64,000 bases of DNA from Alphaproteobacteria bacterium (GTDB taxonomy: Bacteria > Pseudomonadota > Alphaproteobacteria > UBA8366). Below the pieces are notes generated by a model. The model had not been told where the DNA came from, made no database searches, and saw only the letters and a program-made list of their open reading frames with translations. The position numbers and the translations under genes are program-made. Location of the stretch: NCBI GenBank assembly GCA_009377445.1, contig WHUA01000002.1, forward strand, positions 271,368 through 335,367, given 5' to 3'. Shown one piece after another: positions 14,655 through 22,843 of this stretch. The stretch's first letter is position 1. Each line of letters starts with the position of its first letter.

Positions 14655-15128
14655 TCAACCGCGCCGCGCCGCCTCGATCGCGGCGACGTCGATTTTCTGC
14701 ATGGTCATCATGGCATCAAACGCGCGCTTTGCTTCATCGCCGCCAACCGCCAGTGCGTCAGTCAGTACGCGTGGGGTGATTTGCCAGGAAATCCCCCACC
14801 TGTCTTTGCACCAGCCGCACTCGCTCTCCTGACCGCCGTTGCCGACGATGGCATTCCAGTAGCGGTCGGTCTCCTCCTGATCGTCGGTGGCGATCTGGAA
14901 CGAGAAGGCTTCGTTATGCTTGAACGCGGGACCCCCGTTGAGGCCGAGACAAGGAATGCCTGCAACTGTGAATTCGACCGTCAGCACGTCGCCCTTCTTG
15001 CCGGATGGGTAGTCGCTGGGTGCACGGTGGACGGCGCCCACCGCGCTGTCGGGAAAGATCTCGGCGTAGAAGCGGGCGGCAGCTTCGGCGTCCTTATCGT
15101 ACCAGAGACAAATCGTGTTCTTTGCCAT
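14655..15128 (-). CDS. VOC-family protein (PhnB-like)
   Basis: A 157-aa protein of the PhnB/3-demethylubiquinone-methyltransferase-like branch of the VOC superfamily: ICLWYDKDAEAAARFYAEIF, a GIPCLGLNGGPAFKHNEAFS strand, WCKDRWGISWQITP, and an AFDAMMTMQKIDVAAIEAA ending. The start at 15128 has AGGAA upstream; the longer frame to 15155 was rejected. These proteins usually lack proven catalysis and often accompany YCII and SRPBCC genes. It heads the downstream half of the same-strand run of small stress-type proteins from 17.8 to 14.6 kb. Confidence 0.88.
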   Translation of the reverse strand: MAKNTICLWYDKDAEAAARFYAEIFPDSAVGAVHRAPSDYPSGKKGDVLTVEFTVAGIPCLGLNGGPAFKHNEAFSFQIATDDQEETDRYWNAIVGNGGQESECGWCKDRWGISWQITPRVLTDALAVGGDEAKRAFDAMMTMQKIDVAAIEAARRG

Positions 15129-15170
15129 TGCGTGTTCCTTTCGCTTTGAACCCAAGATTATGGCCGCAGC

Positions 15171-15695
15171 TTATTTCTCGGCCAGCGCCTTCAGATCCGC
15201 GAGGCCGGCCTCGAACTCCTTGCCGATCATGGTGTCCATGTTGCAGAAAATGGTCATCACCTTGGAGATATACGGCATCGGCCCGAAGATGGCCCAGGTG
15301 ACGTCCGTGGTCTCTCCCTTCGGCGACAGGGTGAATTCCGCCATGTTGTGCGCCTCGAACGGCTCGAGGAAGTCGAGCTTCATCGCGACCTTGGACGGCG
15401 TCGTCTCGGTAATCTCGATACGTCCCTTACCGATGTCGCTGTTGCCGTCCCACTCGTAGACGGAGCCCTTGCCGCTTTCTGCGCCGCTGTAGGCTCGCTT
15501 CATCGCCGGGTCCTTCTTTTCCCAGGGAGACCAAGCGGTGTGCTGCTTGAAACTGTTGAGGAGCGGATGGATCTTCTCCGGCGGCGCCTTGATGCTCGCC
15601 GTGCGCTCGACACGGAAGGTGTCCGGCTTGGTCGCGGCATAGATGAGAACCGCGGCGATCAGAACGACGACGGCAATGCCGATTTTCTTGAACAT
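15171..15695 (-). CDS. SRPBCC-family (polyketide cyclase-like) protein with N-terminal TM
   Basis: A 174-aa protein. Residues 3-20 (KKIGIAVVVLIAAVLIYA) form a membrane anchor or signal. A START-like SRPBCC domain follows, with VERTASIKAPPEKIHPLLN, AWSPWEKKDPAMKRAY and a final helix FCNMDTMIGKEFEAGLADLK. Such domains bind hydrophobic ligands, and this subfamily is widespread in proteobacteria without a known ligand. The ATG at 15695 was chosen for the basic-hydrophobic start; the in-frame ATG at 15719 adds eight residues. Confidence 0.85.
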   Translation of the reverse strand: MFKKIGIAVVVLIAAVLIYAATKPDTFRVERTASIKAPPEKIHPLLNSFKQHTAWSPWEKKDPAMKRAYSGAESGKGSVYEWDGNSDIGKGRIEITETTPSKVAMKLDFLEPFEAHNMAEFTLSPKGETTDVTWAIFGPMPYISKVMTIFCNMDTMIGKEFEAGLADLKALAEK

Positions 15696-15797
15696 TGTTC
15701 CCTCTGCACTGGTGATCAAATCAGGTTCTGGATATCGCTGGCGCGCGTCAATCCTTCGTAGCAGGATCGAGGCGCACCCGCGACGGCGGCGTCACGA

Positions 15798-16220
15798 TTA
15801 CTTGCGTTTTTCGGCCGCCGACTGCATCTCGGAAAAGCCGGCCGCGGCCTTCTGCACGTCCTCCGGGAAATCTTCCATTTCCTGGACCTGGCGAATTTCG
15901 ACGATCTCGTTTTCCGATCCCGGGCATCGCTTGGCCCAGTCGATCGCTTCGGCCCGCGACTTCACCTGGATCATCCAGTAGCCGCCGAGCACTTCCTTGG
16001 CTTCGGCGAACGGCCCGTCCATGACCTTGGGCTTGCCGCCGGCGAAGGAGACGCGCGCGCCCATCGACGGCGGGTGCAGCCCGTCCAGCGCAAGCAGCAC
16101 GCCCGCCTTCTGCAGGGCCTCGTTGTACTTCATCATGGCTTCGACGGCCTTGGCGTCCGGCACCGTACCCGGCTTCGCCGATTCGTAGCCCTTGGGAATC
16201 ATCAGCATCATGAATCGCAT
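15798..16220 (-). CDS. YCII-related (DGPF domain) protein 1
   Basis: A 140-aa protein with the DGPF signature near residue 66 (KVMDGPFAEAKEVLGGYWMI), preceded by an AGVLLALDGLHPPSMG loop and followed by KSRAEAIDWAKRCP. The YCII fold is a dimeric ferredoxin-like barrel with a conserved His/Asp that may be catalytic; the physiological reaction is unknown. It is a paralogue of the protein at 16721. Both lie in one direction with a VOC gene between them (13-bp gap here), consistent with an operon. Confidence 0.9.
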   Translation of the reverse strand: MRFMMLMIPKGYESAKPGTVPDAKAVEAMMKYNEALQKAGVLLALDGLHPPSMGARVSFAGGKPKVMDGPFAEAKEVLGGYWMIQVKSRAEAIDWAKRCPGSENEIVEIRQVQEMEDFPEDVQKAAAGFSEMQSAAEKRK

Positions 16221-16232
16221 TGCCGTGCTTCC

Positions 16233-16679
16233 TTACTGAGAGGGGTTCTGCGACGGGTCCACAACGTGGACCATCCAGGACACGCCGAAGCGGTCGGCGA
16301 CCATGCCGAAGCTCGGCGAGAAGAAAGTCTTGGTCAGCGGCACCTGCACCTGGCCGCCATCTCCAAGCGCGGCGAACAGCTTTTTGGCCTCGGTCTCGTC
16401 CGCTGCCGATATCGAGAGCGAGAAGCCTTGGAAACTGGGCTTGCCCTGGCAATTGCCATCGGACGCCATCACCGGCGTACCGCCGATGCGGAAGCTGGAG
16501 TGCATGATCTTGTTGCCGTCGGACGGCAGCGGGCCCGCGCAGCCCTCGCCGCCTTGCGGCGGTTCCGGGCTGTCCTTGAAGCGCATCATCATGTCCACCT
16601 CGGCGCCGAGCGCCTTCTGATAGAACTGGAGCGCCTCTTCGCAACGGCCGTCGAAGAACAGATAGTTTTGTACGAGCAT
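16233..16679 (-). CDS. VOC-family protein (PhnB-like)
   Basis: A 148-aa protein of the PhnB type: VQNYLFFDGRCEEALQFYQK at the start, a GNKIMHSSFRIGGTPVMASD strand and the PSFGMVADRFGVSWMVHV strand at the end. It is related to, but distinct from, the VOC protein at 14655. It lies between the two YCII genes in the same orientation, a standard arrangement for the DGPF/VOC clusters associated with ECF42 sigma factors. Confidence 0.9.
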   Translation of the reverse strand: MLVQNYLFFDGRCEEALQFYQKALGAEVDMMMRFKDSPEPPQGGEGCAGPLPSDGNKIMHSSFRIGGTPVMASDGNCQGKPSFQGFSLSISAADETEAKKLFAALGDGGQVQVPLTKTFFSPSFGMVADRFGVSWMVHVVDPSQNPSQ

Positions 16680-16720
16680 GTCGTCTCCTTTGCAGGCGCT
16701 GGGCCTGAGTGTCTTGGGGT

Positions 16721-17149
16721 TCAGTTCTTCGCGGTCTCCGCGCGCAGGCGCTCTTCCTGCTCGCGAAGCTCGGGCGTGAACGCTTCGCCGAAATCCTCCG
16801 CCTCGAAGATCTGCCGGATTTCGATCTCGGCAGGCTCACTCTCGGGAACGTCGAAGGGGACGCGTTTGATCCATTCGATCGCCTCTTCCCGCGACTTCAC
16901 CTGGATGATCCAGAAGCCGGCGATCAGCTCCTTCGTCTCGGCGAAAGGACCGTCGACGACGGTGCGCTTCTTGCCGGCGAACCGGACGCGGACCCCTTTC
17001 GAGCTGGGGTGCAGCCCTTCGCCGGCGAGCATTATCCCTGCCTTGACCAGCTCCTCGTTGTATTTGCCCATGGCGGCGAGCAGCTCCGTGCTGGGCATGA
17101 CCCCCGCCTCTGAATTCTTGTCGGCTTTTACGATCACCATGAAACGCAT
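16721..17149 (-). CDS. YCII-related (DGPF domain) protein 2
   Basis: A 142-aa protein: MRFMVIVKADKNSEAGVMPS, an AGIMLAGEGLHPSSKG loop, the DGPF motif in RTVVDGPFAETKELIAGFWI, and KSREEAIEWIKRVPF. Its layout is the same as the paralogue at 15798, with a longer acidic C-terminal tail. AAAGGAGA lies just before the ATG at 17149; the longer frame to 17251 is rejected. Confidence 0.9.
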   Translation of the reverse strand: MRFMVIVKADKNSEAGVMPSTELLAAMGKYNEELVKAGIMLAGEGLHPSSKGVRVRFAGKKRTVVDGPFAETKELIAGFWIIQVKSREEAIEWIKRVPFDVPESEPAEIEIRQIFEAEDFGEAFTPELREQEERLRAETAKN

Positions 17150-17314
17150 CGTCGTATCTCCTTTCGGTTCCGGGCCGGGCTCCCGGGCGATTGCGGCGGG
17201 TAATCCCTGGCCTCTACCTACACGTCGAACGGGGGGCGCCGAAATCGACAAGGGAAAGAAATTTTTTTGACAATGCCGAAATGCGCCCGAAAATCCCGGC
17301 CGGTGGAACCGTCG

Positions 17315-17773
17315 TCAAGGCTGGAGATCGAACAGGGCCTTGCCACTCGCGATATCGAAGGGCGCGGAGAAATGCTCGTGCACGATCTTCCACTTTCCCT
17401 TGATTCTGCGGTATCCCGCGCTCACGCGCATCCAGGATGACTTTTCCACGCCGTTTTCGTCGACGCCGCCGCAGCGGTTGAGCCAATGGGCGAAAGCCAC
17501 GTCGTTCTCCGCCTCGATGTTCAGCTCGCGCATCTCGAATACCATCGGGCCGGTGCACATGGAGAGGCACGCCTCCCAATGCTGGCCATAGGCGTCGGCT
17601 CCCTTGAATTGCAGCGCCACGATGGCGTCGTACGCGACGACGTCCGGGGCGTAGTGGGACATGATTTTCTTGGTATCCCGGCTACGGACCGCCTGCAGCC
17701 AGGACTCCTGCAATTCACGGATCTCGGCTTCAGGCGTCCCGACGGCGGTTTCTTTGGCGGTTACGGTGCTCAT
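17315..17773 (-). CDS. SnoaL/DUF4440-like (NTF2-fold) protein
   Basis: A 152-aa protein of the NTF2-like superfamily: IRELQESWLQAVRSRDTKKI, then MSHYAPDVVAYDAI, and at the end SAGYRRIKGKWKIVHEHFSAPFD, typical of the SnoaL-like/calcium-calmodulin kinase association-domain branch. It is likely a small ligand-binding or isomerase-like protein of unknown substrate. It belongs to the same-strand group with YCII and VOC proteins. Confidence 0.85.
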   Translation of the reverse strand: MSTVTAKETAVGTPEAEIRELQESWLQAVRSRDTKKIMSHYAPDVVAYDAIVALQFKGADAYGQHWEACLSMCTGPMVFEMRELNIEAENDVAFAHWLNRCGGVDENGVEKSSWMRVSAGYRRIKGKWKIVHEHFSAPFDIASGKALFDLQP

Positions 17774-17808
17774 CGTCTTTCTCCTTCGTTATGAATTGCC
17801 GTGAGTCG

Positions 17809-18894
17809 TCATTCGTCGGCGAAGCGCACGACCGAGATCGGCGGCAGCCGCATCTCCGGCGCCGCCCAGGAATCACCCTGGTCCTCGGAAATCCACAGGC
17901 CGCCGCTGGTCGAGCCGAAGGCGAGCCGCTCGCCGGTTTCGTCGACCGAAAGCCCATGGCGGTAGACCAGATCGTAGGCGTGGTTCTGCGGCAGCCCTTC
18001 GCTCAGCACGTCGAAGCTCTCGCCGCCGTCGCGCGTGCGCGAGACCACGAGCTTTCCGTCGACCGGAATGCGCTGTTCGTCCTTCACCGCGGGGACGAAC
18101 CACGCGGTCTTCGGGTCGCGCGGATGGGCCGCCACCGCGAAGCCGAACTTCGACGGGCTGATCGCCGTGATCTCGCGCCAATTGGCGCCCGCGTCTTCCG
18201 AGCGGTATGCGGCGCTGTGGTGTTGGCACCACACGACCTCGGGCCGCGCCGCGCAGTGCGCCAGGCGGTGGATGTCCTGCGCCATCGGGGCCTCGCGTTG
18301 CTCCGGCGGCATGTACTCGTTGTACATGCCCTGATTGATGACGCGCCACGAAGCGCCGGCGTCACCGGTCGCCCACACGCCCGCACACGACACGCCGATG
18401 CGGACGTCGTCGGGATCGCGCGGGTCGACGAGCACGGAGTTGATGCCTGGCTGCTCGCCGCCGGCAACGCCGAACCATTGCCGCCGCTCGGGCATGCGCC
18501 ACAGCGTCTCGTTCAGCGCCCAGGAGTCGCCGCCGTCGTCGGAGCGGAAGAGCCCGCCCGGCATGGTGCCGGCCCACAGCCGGCCGGCGACGCCGCCCGT
18601 CTCGAGCGCCCAGACCTTGCCGAGCGACCAGGGATGCGGATCGTCGGCGGCATCCTCCGGCTTCGGCGGAAAGGCGGGCACGGCGACCTCGCGCCACGCG
18701 CCGGCGCCTTCGCGCCGCCACATCTTGGCGCCGAAATGCCCGAGGTCGAGGGCGGCCAGGACGGTGTCGCCGTCCGCCAGCACGGCGGTGACCGGCTCGC
18801 CCAGGAACTTGGTGTCGGCGATCTCCCATCCGCCCTTGCGCCGCTCGAGCTCGAACAGGCCCTTGCGCGTTCCGACATGAAGCCGTTGCGTCAT
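17809..18894 (-). CDS. BNR/beta-propeller (exo-sialidase-like) protein
   Basis: A 361-aa soluble propeller protein. It starts MTQRLHVGTRKGLFELERRK and has several Asp-box/BNR-like turns: FRSDDGGDSWALN, WATGDAGASWRVIN, YRSEDAGANWREI, SRTRDGGESFDVL and WISEDQGDSWAA. There is no signal peptide, so it is cytoplasmic and not a secreted sialidase. The GGEERM lead supplies a ribosome site; the longer frame to 19209 overlaps the MoaD-like gene out of frame and is rejected. It is paired with a MoaD-like gene 16 bp upstream, a recurrent pairing of unknown function. Confidence 0.85.
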   Translation of the reverse strand: MTQRLHVGTRKGLFELERRKGGWEIADTKFLGEPVTAVLADGDTVLAALDLGHFGAKMWRREGAGAWREVAVPAFPPKPEDAADDPHPWSLGKVWALETGGVAGRLWAGTMPGGLFRSDDGGDSWALNETLWRMPERRQWFGVAGGEQPGINSVLVDPRDPDDVRIGVSCAGVWATGDAGASWRVINQGMYNEYMPPEQREAPMAQDIHRLAHCAARPEVVWCQHHSAAYRSEDAGANWREITAISPSKFGFAVAAHPRDPKTAWFVPAVKDEQRIPVDGKLVVSRTRDGGESFDVLSEGLPQNHAYDLVYRHGLSVDETGERLAFGSTSGGLWISEDQGDSWAAPEMRLPPISVVRFADE

Positions 18895-18910
18895 TCTCTC
18901 TTCTCCTCCG

Positions 18911-19180
18911 TTAGCCGCCGGACAATGCCTGCAGGACATAGATCTCGTCCCGCGGCCCGACCGGATCGGTGAGCCGGACGCGATCGGTCGCGGACCGGCC
19001 GTTGATGTAGACGGCGACGTGCTGGCGCAGCGCGCCCTGGTCGTCGAGCACGTAGCCGCGCAGCGCCGGCCGCGATGCGAAGGCGGCCGCCAGCGATTCG
19101 CCAAGCGTCGTCCCCGGCACCTCGACGGACGGCGCGGCCAGGAAGCGCTCCAACTGGGGCGTAAATGCGATCGTGGGCAT
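18911..19180 (-). CDS. MoaD/ThiS-family ubiquitin-like protein
   Basis: An 89-aa beta-grasp protein MPTIAFTPQLERFLAAPSVE... with the typical AVYINGRSA strand, a DEIYVLQALSGG ending and the C-terminal Gly-Gly that is adenylated or thiocarboxylated in MoaD and ThiS. The start at 19180 has GGGAGGGAG upstream. No molybdopterin or thiamine genes are nearby. Instead it is the first gene of a unit with the BNR propeller protein, suggesting a dedicated sulfur-carrier or protein-conjugation role. It is divergent from a MarR regulator. Confidence 0.85.
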   Translation of the reverse strand: MPTIAFTPQLERFLAAPSVEVPGTTLGESLAAAFASRPALRGYVLDDQGALRQHVAVYINGRSATDRVRLTDPVGPRDEIYVLQALSGG

Positions 19181-19202
19181 GGCTCCCTCCCTGGTTTTTC
19201 GC

Positions 19203-19232
19203 TTGACAATTACGTTGATATCAACATATATA
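19203..19232 (+). promoter_or_regulatory. MarR promoter with a palindromic operator
   Basis: TTGACA (19203-19208), an 18-base spacer and TATATA (19227-19232) face the MarR gene, whose ATG starts only five bases after the -10 box. The 12-bp perfect palindrome GTTGATATCAAC (19214-19225) fills the spacer and is a good candidate MarR operator that could control both this promoter and the divergent MoaD-like gene. Confidence 0.65.
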
Positions 19233-19236
19233 AAGC

Positions 19237-19683
19237 ATGTCAACCAGCGATGCGCTGCCGTTCGAAAAAACCCTCCACGTCCGCGACTGTTGCATGTGCC
19301 TCCACGTGCAGCGGGCCGCGCGCGCGGTGGCGCGGCGCTTCGACGACGCGCTGCGCCCGCTCGGCCTTACCAGCGGCCAGTTCTCGCTGCTGATGTCGCT
19401 CAACCGGCCTCAGCCGCCAACCATCGGCAGCGTCTCGGCCCTGCTGGCGATGGACCGCACGACGCTGACGGCCAACCTCAAGCCGCTCGAGCGGCGGGGG
19501 CTGGTGATCGTGGCGGTCGACGAAAAAGACAGGCGCAGCCGTCTCATGTCATTGACTCCGGCCGGCCGGATGCTGCTTGTCGCAGCCTTCCCGGTCTGGA
19601 ACCGGACGCAGGCGGAAATCGAGCGCCTTCTTCCCGGCTCCAGCGCCGATCGCCTGCGGGACGACCTTCGCGCGCTTTCCTGA
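19237..19683 (+). CDS. MarR-family transcriptional regulator
   Basis: A 148-aa winged-helix regulator. The DNA-binding region is near residues 50-95 (TIGSVSALLAMDRTTLTANL, then a wing with DEKDRRSRLMSLTPAGR). Cys18, Cys19 and Cys21 lie close together near the N-terminus (RDCCMCLHVQRAAR) and could sense redox state or metals. The ATG at 19237 is almost on the expected transcription start, so the message may be leaderless. It is divergent from the MoaD-like/BNR pair, which it probably regulates together with itself. Confidence 0.88.
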   Translation: MSTSDALPFEKTLHVRDCCMCLHVQRAARAVARRFDDALRPLGLTSGQFSLLMSLNRPQPPTIGSVSALLAMDRTTLTANLKPLERRGLVIVAVDEKDRRSRLMSLTPAGRMLLVAAFPVWNRTQAEIERLLPGSSADRLRDDLRALS

Positions 19684-19687
19684 CCGG

Positions 19688-19975
19688 TCACTTCATGCGC
19701 GCGAGCGCGGTCTCCGTCGAGGTCTTCAGCTCGTTGAGCATGCAATCGACGCTCGACCGCATGTTCTCCCAGCCGTCGTCGTCCGCATCGCAGAATTCCT
19801 GCAGATGCTCGCGCGCACGGTCGCAACGGTGCTCCAGCTCGGCCAGCGCCTTCTGCGCCGACATGCCGGGCGCCACCGAAGGGTCCGCCGCTTTGGTGCG
19901 ATACTGATCCATGGTGGCGTAGATGTCCTTCATCCGCGCGCGCGCCATTTCCTCGTAAGCTGCTCTCGTCGACAT
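19688..19975 (-). CDS. Small helical hypothetical protein
   Basis: A 95-aa protein MSTRAAYEEMARARMKDIYA... almost entirely charged helix, with the blocks DQYRTKAADPSVAPGMSAQK and LEHRCDRAREHLQEFCDADD. No signal or membrane segment. It could form a helical bundle; the family is not recognised. It lies on the opposite strand to marR, with the stops five bases apart, and 35 bp from the CBS-domain gene on the same strand. Confidence 0.65.
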   Translation of the reverse strand: MSTRAAYEEMARARMKDIYATMDQYRTKAADPSVAPGMSAQKALAELEHRCDRAREHLQEFCDADDDGWENMRSSVDCMLNELKTSTETALARMK

Positions 19976-20010
19976 TGCTTCACCGCTTCCCTTGTCTAAG
20001 CCCTGTCGTT

Positions 20011-20448
20011 CTAAGCCCTGTGGTGTTTTTCCGCGCCTTTCGACACGCCGGTGAGCGCCTCGGCGGCGGGCCGGATCTCCGAGCTCTCGACCGCGAAATC
20101 GCCGATCGAGACGATTCCGACCAGCCGTTTTTCGTGGTTGATTACCGGCAGCCGGCGGATCTGGTGCTTGCTCATGAGCTGCGCCGCCTCCTTCGTCGAG
20201 GCATCGTCGTAGATCCAGCGAACGCCCTCGGACATCACGTCGCGAACCTTGGTCGTGCGCGGATCCTTACCGGCCGCCACCGCGCGCACGGCAATATCGC
20301 GATCCGTGATGACGCCGACGAGGCGATCGTTGTCGCCCACCGGCAAAGAGCCTATATCGCCGGACTGCATCATCGCCGCGGCATCGCAGATGGACATATC
20401 CGGATTGGCGAGTTGGACATTGGAAGACATTACCTGGGTAAGATGCAT
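20011..20448 (-). CDS. Tandem CBS-domain protein
   Basis: A 145-aa protein made of a CBS pair: VMSSNVQLANPDMSICDAAA with LPVGDNDRLVGVITDRDIAV, then VRDVMSEGVRWIYDDAS with LPVINHEKRLVGIVSIGDFA. Stand-alone CBS pairs bind adenine nucleotides and act as energy or ligand sensors; the partner here is unknown. A weak EcfG-like sequence lies about 40 bases upstream. Close relatives are often stress-induced, which is compatible with that site. Confidence 0.9.
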   Translation of the reverse strand: MHLTQVMSSNVQLANPDMSICDAAAMMQSGDIGSLPVGDNDRLVGVITDRDIAVRAVAAGKDPRTTKVRDVMSEGVRWIYDDASTKEAAQLMSKHQIRRLPVINHEKRLVGIVSIGDFAVESSEIRPAAEALTGVSKGAEKHHRA

Positions 20449-20484
20449 CGCCGTCTCCTTTCGCTCCTTCGCCTATATCCCGTC

Positions 20485-20509
20485 AACGCGCCGGGCCGCG
20501 CATGGTTCA
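20485..20509 (-). promoter_or_regulatory. Weak EcfG-like promoter before the CBS gene
   Basis: Minus strand TGAAC (20509-20505), 16 bases, CGTT (20488-20485): one mismatch in the -35 element, correct spacing, and 37 bases before the CBS-domain ATG. Confidence 0.35.
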
Positions 20510-20641
20510 AAAGGGATTGCGGGGAGGCGCTGTCGGCCGCCGTGGATTGCCGCAACAAGTGCGGCAATGACGATATTTATTTGATTATAATAACTATTCG
20601 TCACTCGCGGACTTGTTCCGCGAGTCCATGCGAGCCGGCCA

Positions 20642-21016
20642 TCACGAGCCCTTGCCGATGAGCTCCCGGACTTCGTTCGGGTCCGGCATTCCCTTCGCCG
20701 TCACCTCGGGGCTGTCGCCCGCGGTGAATATCTCGATGTCGCCGGTGCCGAATATCCGCTGGAACAGGGTCTGGTGGACGCGCACCGAACGGATGCTGCT
20801 CAGCCGCAGCTCGCTGCGCGACTTCGACAGGATGCCGCGCTCGTAAAGCACGTCCTGCGAGGTGACGGTGAGCGATTGCGCCTTGGTCGAGATGTACCAG
20901 ACGATGAGGATCAGGATTCCGATCCCGAACACCGGTATCAGCAGGATGCTGAGGATGAACCATACCGGATTGTTGCGGAACATCGGCGGGTTCGACTGAT
21001 AGAGAACATCGGCCAT
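20642..21016 (-). CDS. PH-domain (DUF304-like) membrane protein
   Basis: A 124-aa protein with a hydrophobic hairpin near the N-terminus (WFILSILLIPVFGIGILILI, about residues 17-36) followed by a bacterial PH domain: TVTSQDVLYERGILSKSRSE, LSSIRSVRVHQTLFQRIFGT and GDIEIFTAG. These domains occur on membrane-associated proteins of unclear role. The start at 21016 was chosen at MADVLYQSNPP with GGAGAAGG upstream; the frame extends to 21142 without support. Confidence 0.85.
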   Translation of the reverse strand: MADVLYQSNPPMFRNNPVWFILSILLIPVFGIGILILIVWYISTKAQSLTVTSQDVLYERGILSKSRSELRLSSIRSVRVHQTLFQRIFGTGDIEIFTAGDSPEVTAKGMPDPNEVRELIGKGS

Positions 21017-21213
21017 CGGGGCCTTCTCCTGCCGCGGCAACGCGCCGCGACCGGCGGCGCGGTGCTCCCTTAGCACAATTCGAAGGCGCACGCATGCGCG
21101 TTTCAAACGACGCTTTGCCAAAACCGGCCGAGATATTCGCAAGACGACGCGTCCCTCGATCTTGCAAAATAGGCCGCCCCGGTGTCGACTCCCCCAAACA
21201 GCCTCGAGGCAGA

Positions 21214-22767
21214 ATGCGGCTGCTCCTCTTTCTAGCTATCGCGTTGACGGGATTCTCGCTGGCTTCCCTTCTCGCGCTCTATTCCTACGGCCGGTTCGCG
21301 GCGCGCGCGCGGGGCGAGCCGTCGGGCGCGCTGCCCGTTTCGGACGCTGCGACCGCGCTCGACCGGCTCGTCGCGCCGCTGATCGCGGAGCGGCCGGGCG
21401 AAAGCGGCCTCTTGCTTCTGTCCGGCAACCTCGAAGCCTATGCGGTTCGCGCGCTGTCCGCGCGGCGCGCGGAGCGCAGCCTCGACCTGCAATACTACAT
21501 GTGGAAACACGACCTGACCGGCCGGCTACTCGCACGCGAGGTCCTCGACGCCGCCGATCGCGGCGTGCGCGTCCGGGTGCTGCTCGACGACATCAATGCG
21601 CGGGGGCACGACCGGGTCACCAGGGCGCTCGACGCGCATCCGAACATCGTCATCCGCCTGTTCAACCCGAGCCGGAGCCGCGAGGGCGCGCTGGGCCGCG
21701 CCGTCGAGCTGCTGCTGCGCGCCGTCAGCGCGACGCGGCGCATGCACAACAAATCGTGGATCGCCGACGGACGGCTCGCCGTCGTCGGCGGGCGCAACAT
21801 CGGCGACGCCTATTTCGATGCCGACCCGGCCGCCAATTTCCATGACCTCGACGTGCTGGCGCTGGGCGCCGCGGTCCCGCAGGCCGAAGCGGTCTTCGAC
21901 GACTTCTGGAACAGCAGCGCCGTCATCCCGATCGCCGCGCTCAGGAGAGCGCGCAAATCGGACCTGCCGAAGCTCAGGCAGCGGCTCGCCGGCGTGACGG
22001 CGGACGCGCACGCGCATCCCTACCTGACCCGGGTCGCCGACGAAGCGACGGTGCAGGACATTCTAACCGGCAATGGGGAAATCCATTGGACCGCGCAGGC
22101 GCGGATCGTCTCCGACCCCCCGGAGAAGGTATCGGGAGCGGGCGAGGAGAACTGGCTGATCAACTGTATCGCGCCCGCTCTCGCCGCCGCGGCCAGCGAG
22201 CTGGAGATCATCTCGCCCTACTTCATCCCCGGCGAGGCCGGCGCCGCCGTGCTGACGGACATGGCGAAACGGGGCGTCAGGGTCGCCGTGCTGACCAATA
22301 CCCTCGCCGCGACGGACGTGGCCGCGGTCCACGGCGCCTATGCGAAGTACCGGGAGCGTCTCGTCGCGGGCGGCATCCGCCTGTTCGAGCTGAAGCCCTA
22401 TGACGACCGCAGCCGCGTGTCCATGTTCGGATCGAGCGGCGCCAGCCTGCACACCAAGGCCTTCACGGTCGACGGCCGCCACGGCTTCATCGGCTCCATG
22501 AACTTCGATCCGCGCTCGGTCTCGCTCAATTCCGAAATGGGCGTCGCGTTCACGGACGCCGGGCTGGCCGCGGAAGTCCGCAGGATATTCGCCGACGAAA
22601 CCTCCGCGCGGAAGAGCTATCGCGTCCTGATCGAGGACGGCGCGATCGCCTGGCGCGACGACGCGGCCGATCCGGCCATGACCCTGCGCGAAGAGCCGGA
22701 AGCGGGCTTCTGGCGGCGGTTGGCGGCATGGACGATCGGCCTGCTGCCGATAGAATCGCAGCTCTGA
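21214..22767 (+). CDS. PLD-family cardiolipin synthase-like protein (ClsC type)
   Basis: A 517-aa protein with an N-terminal membrane anchor (LLLFLAIALTGFSLASLLAL) and two PLD halves. HKD1 is MHNKSWIADGRLAVVGGRNI near residue 178; HKD2 is LHTKAFTVDGRHGFIGSMNF near 415. The SLDLQYYMWKHDLTGR block near 93 is typical of ClsC/YmdC-type cardiolipin synthases, which condense phosphatidylglycerol with another phospholipid. Unlike the PLD protein at 5761 it has no VTT domain. The ATG at 21214 is preferred because it begins the hydrophobic anchor. Confidence 0.88.
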   Translation: MRLLLFLAIALTGFSLASLLALYSYGRFAARARGEPSGALPVSDAATALDRLVAPLIAERPGESGLLLLSGNLEAYAVRALSARRAERSLDLQYYMWKHDLTGRLLAREVLDAADRGVRVRVLLDDINARGHDRVTRALDAHPNIVIRLFNPSRSREGALGRAVELLLRAVSATRRMHNKSWIADGRLAVVGGRNIGDAYFDADPAANFHDLDVLALGAAVPQAEAVFDDFWNSSAVIPIAALRRARKSDLPKLRQRLAGVTADAHAHPYLTRVADEATVQDILTGNGEIHWTAQARIVSDPPEKVSGAGEENWLINCIAPALAAAASELEIISPYFIPGEAGAAVLTDMAKRGVRVAVLTNTLAATDVAAVHGAYAKYRERLVAGGIRLFELKPYDDRSRVSMFGSSGASLHTKAFTVDGRHGFIGSMNFDPRSVSLNSEMGVAFTDAGLAAEVRRIFADETSARKSYRVLIEDGAIAWRDDAADPAMTLREEPEAGFWRRLAAWTIGLLPIESQL

Positions 22768-22824
22768 CGGCGGGGCCGGAAGAGATATCGCTTCTTCCCG
22801 AGCCAGCCTCTTCGGCTTGCGCTG

Positions 22825-22843
22825 TATACCCTGATAGGGTATA
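22825..22843. promoter_or_regulatory. CsoR-type operator
   Basis: TATACCC (22825-22831), five bases TGATA, GGGTATA (22837-22843): perfect 7-bp inverted repeat of the TACCC/GGGTA type bound by CsoR-family copper repressors. It ends on the first base of the repressor's own start codon, so binding would block transcription of the whole cluster. Confidence 0.75.

Noticed and set aside
13138..14832. 564-aa plus-strand open frame
   Set aside because: Antisense to the disulfide oxidoreductase with all its motifs; composition is that of a shadow frame.
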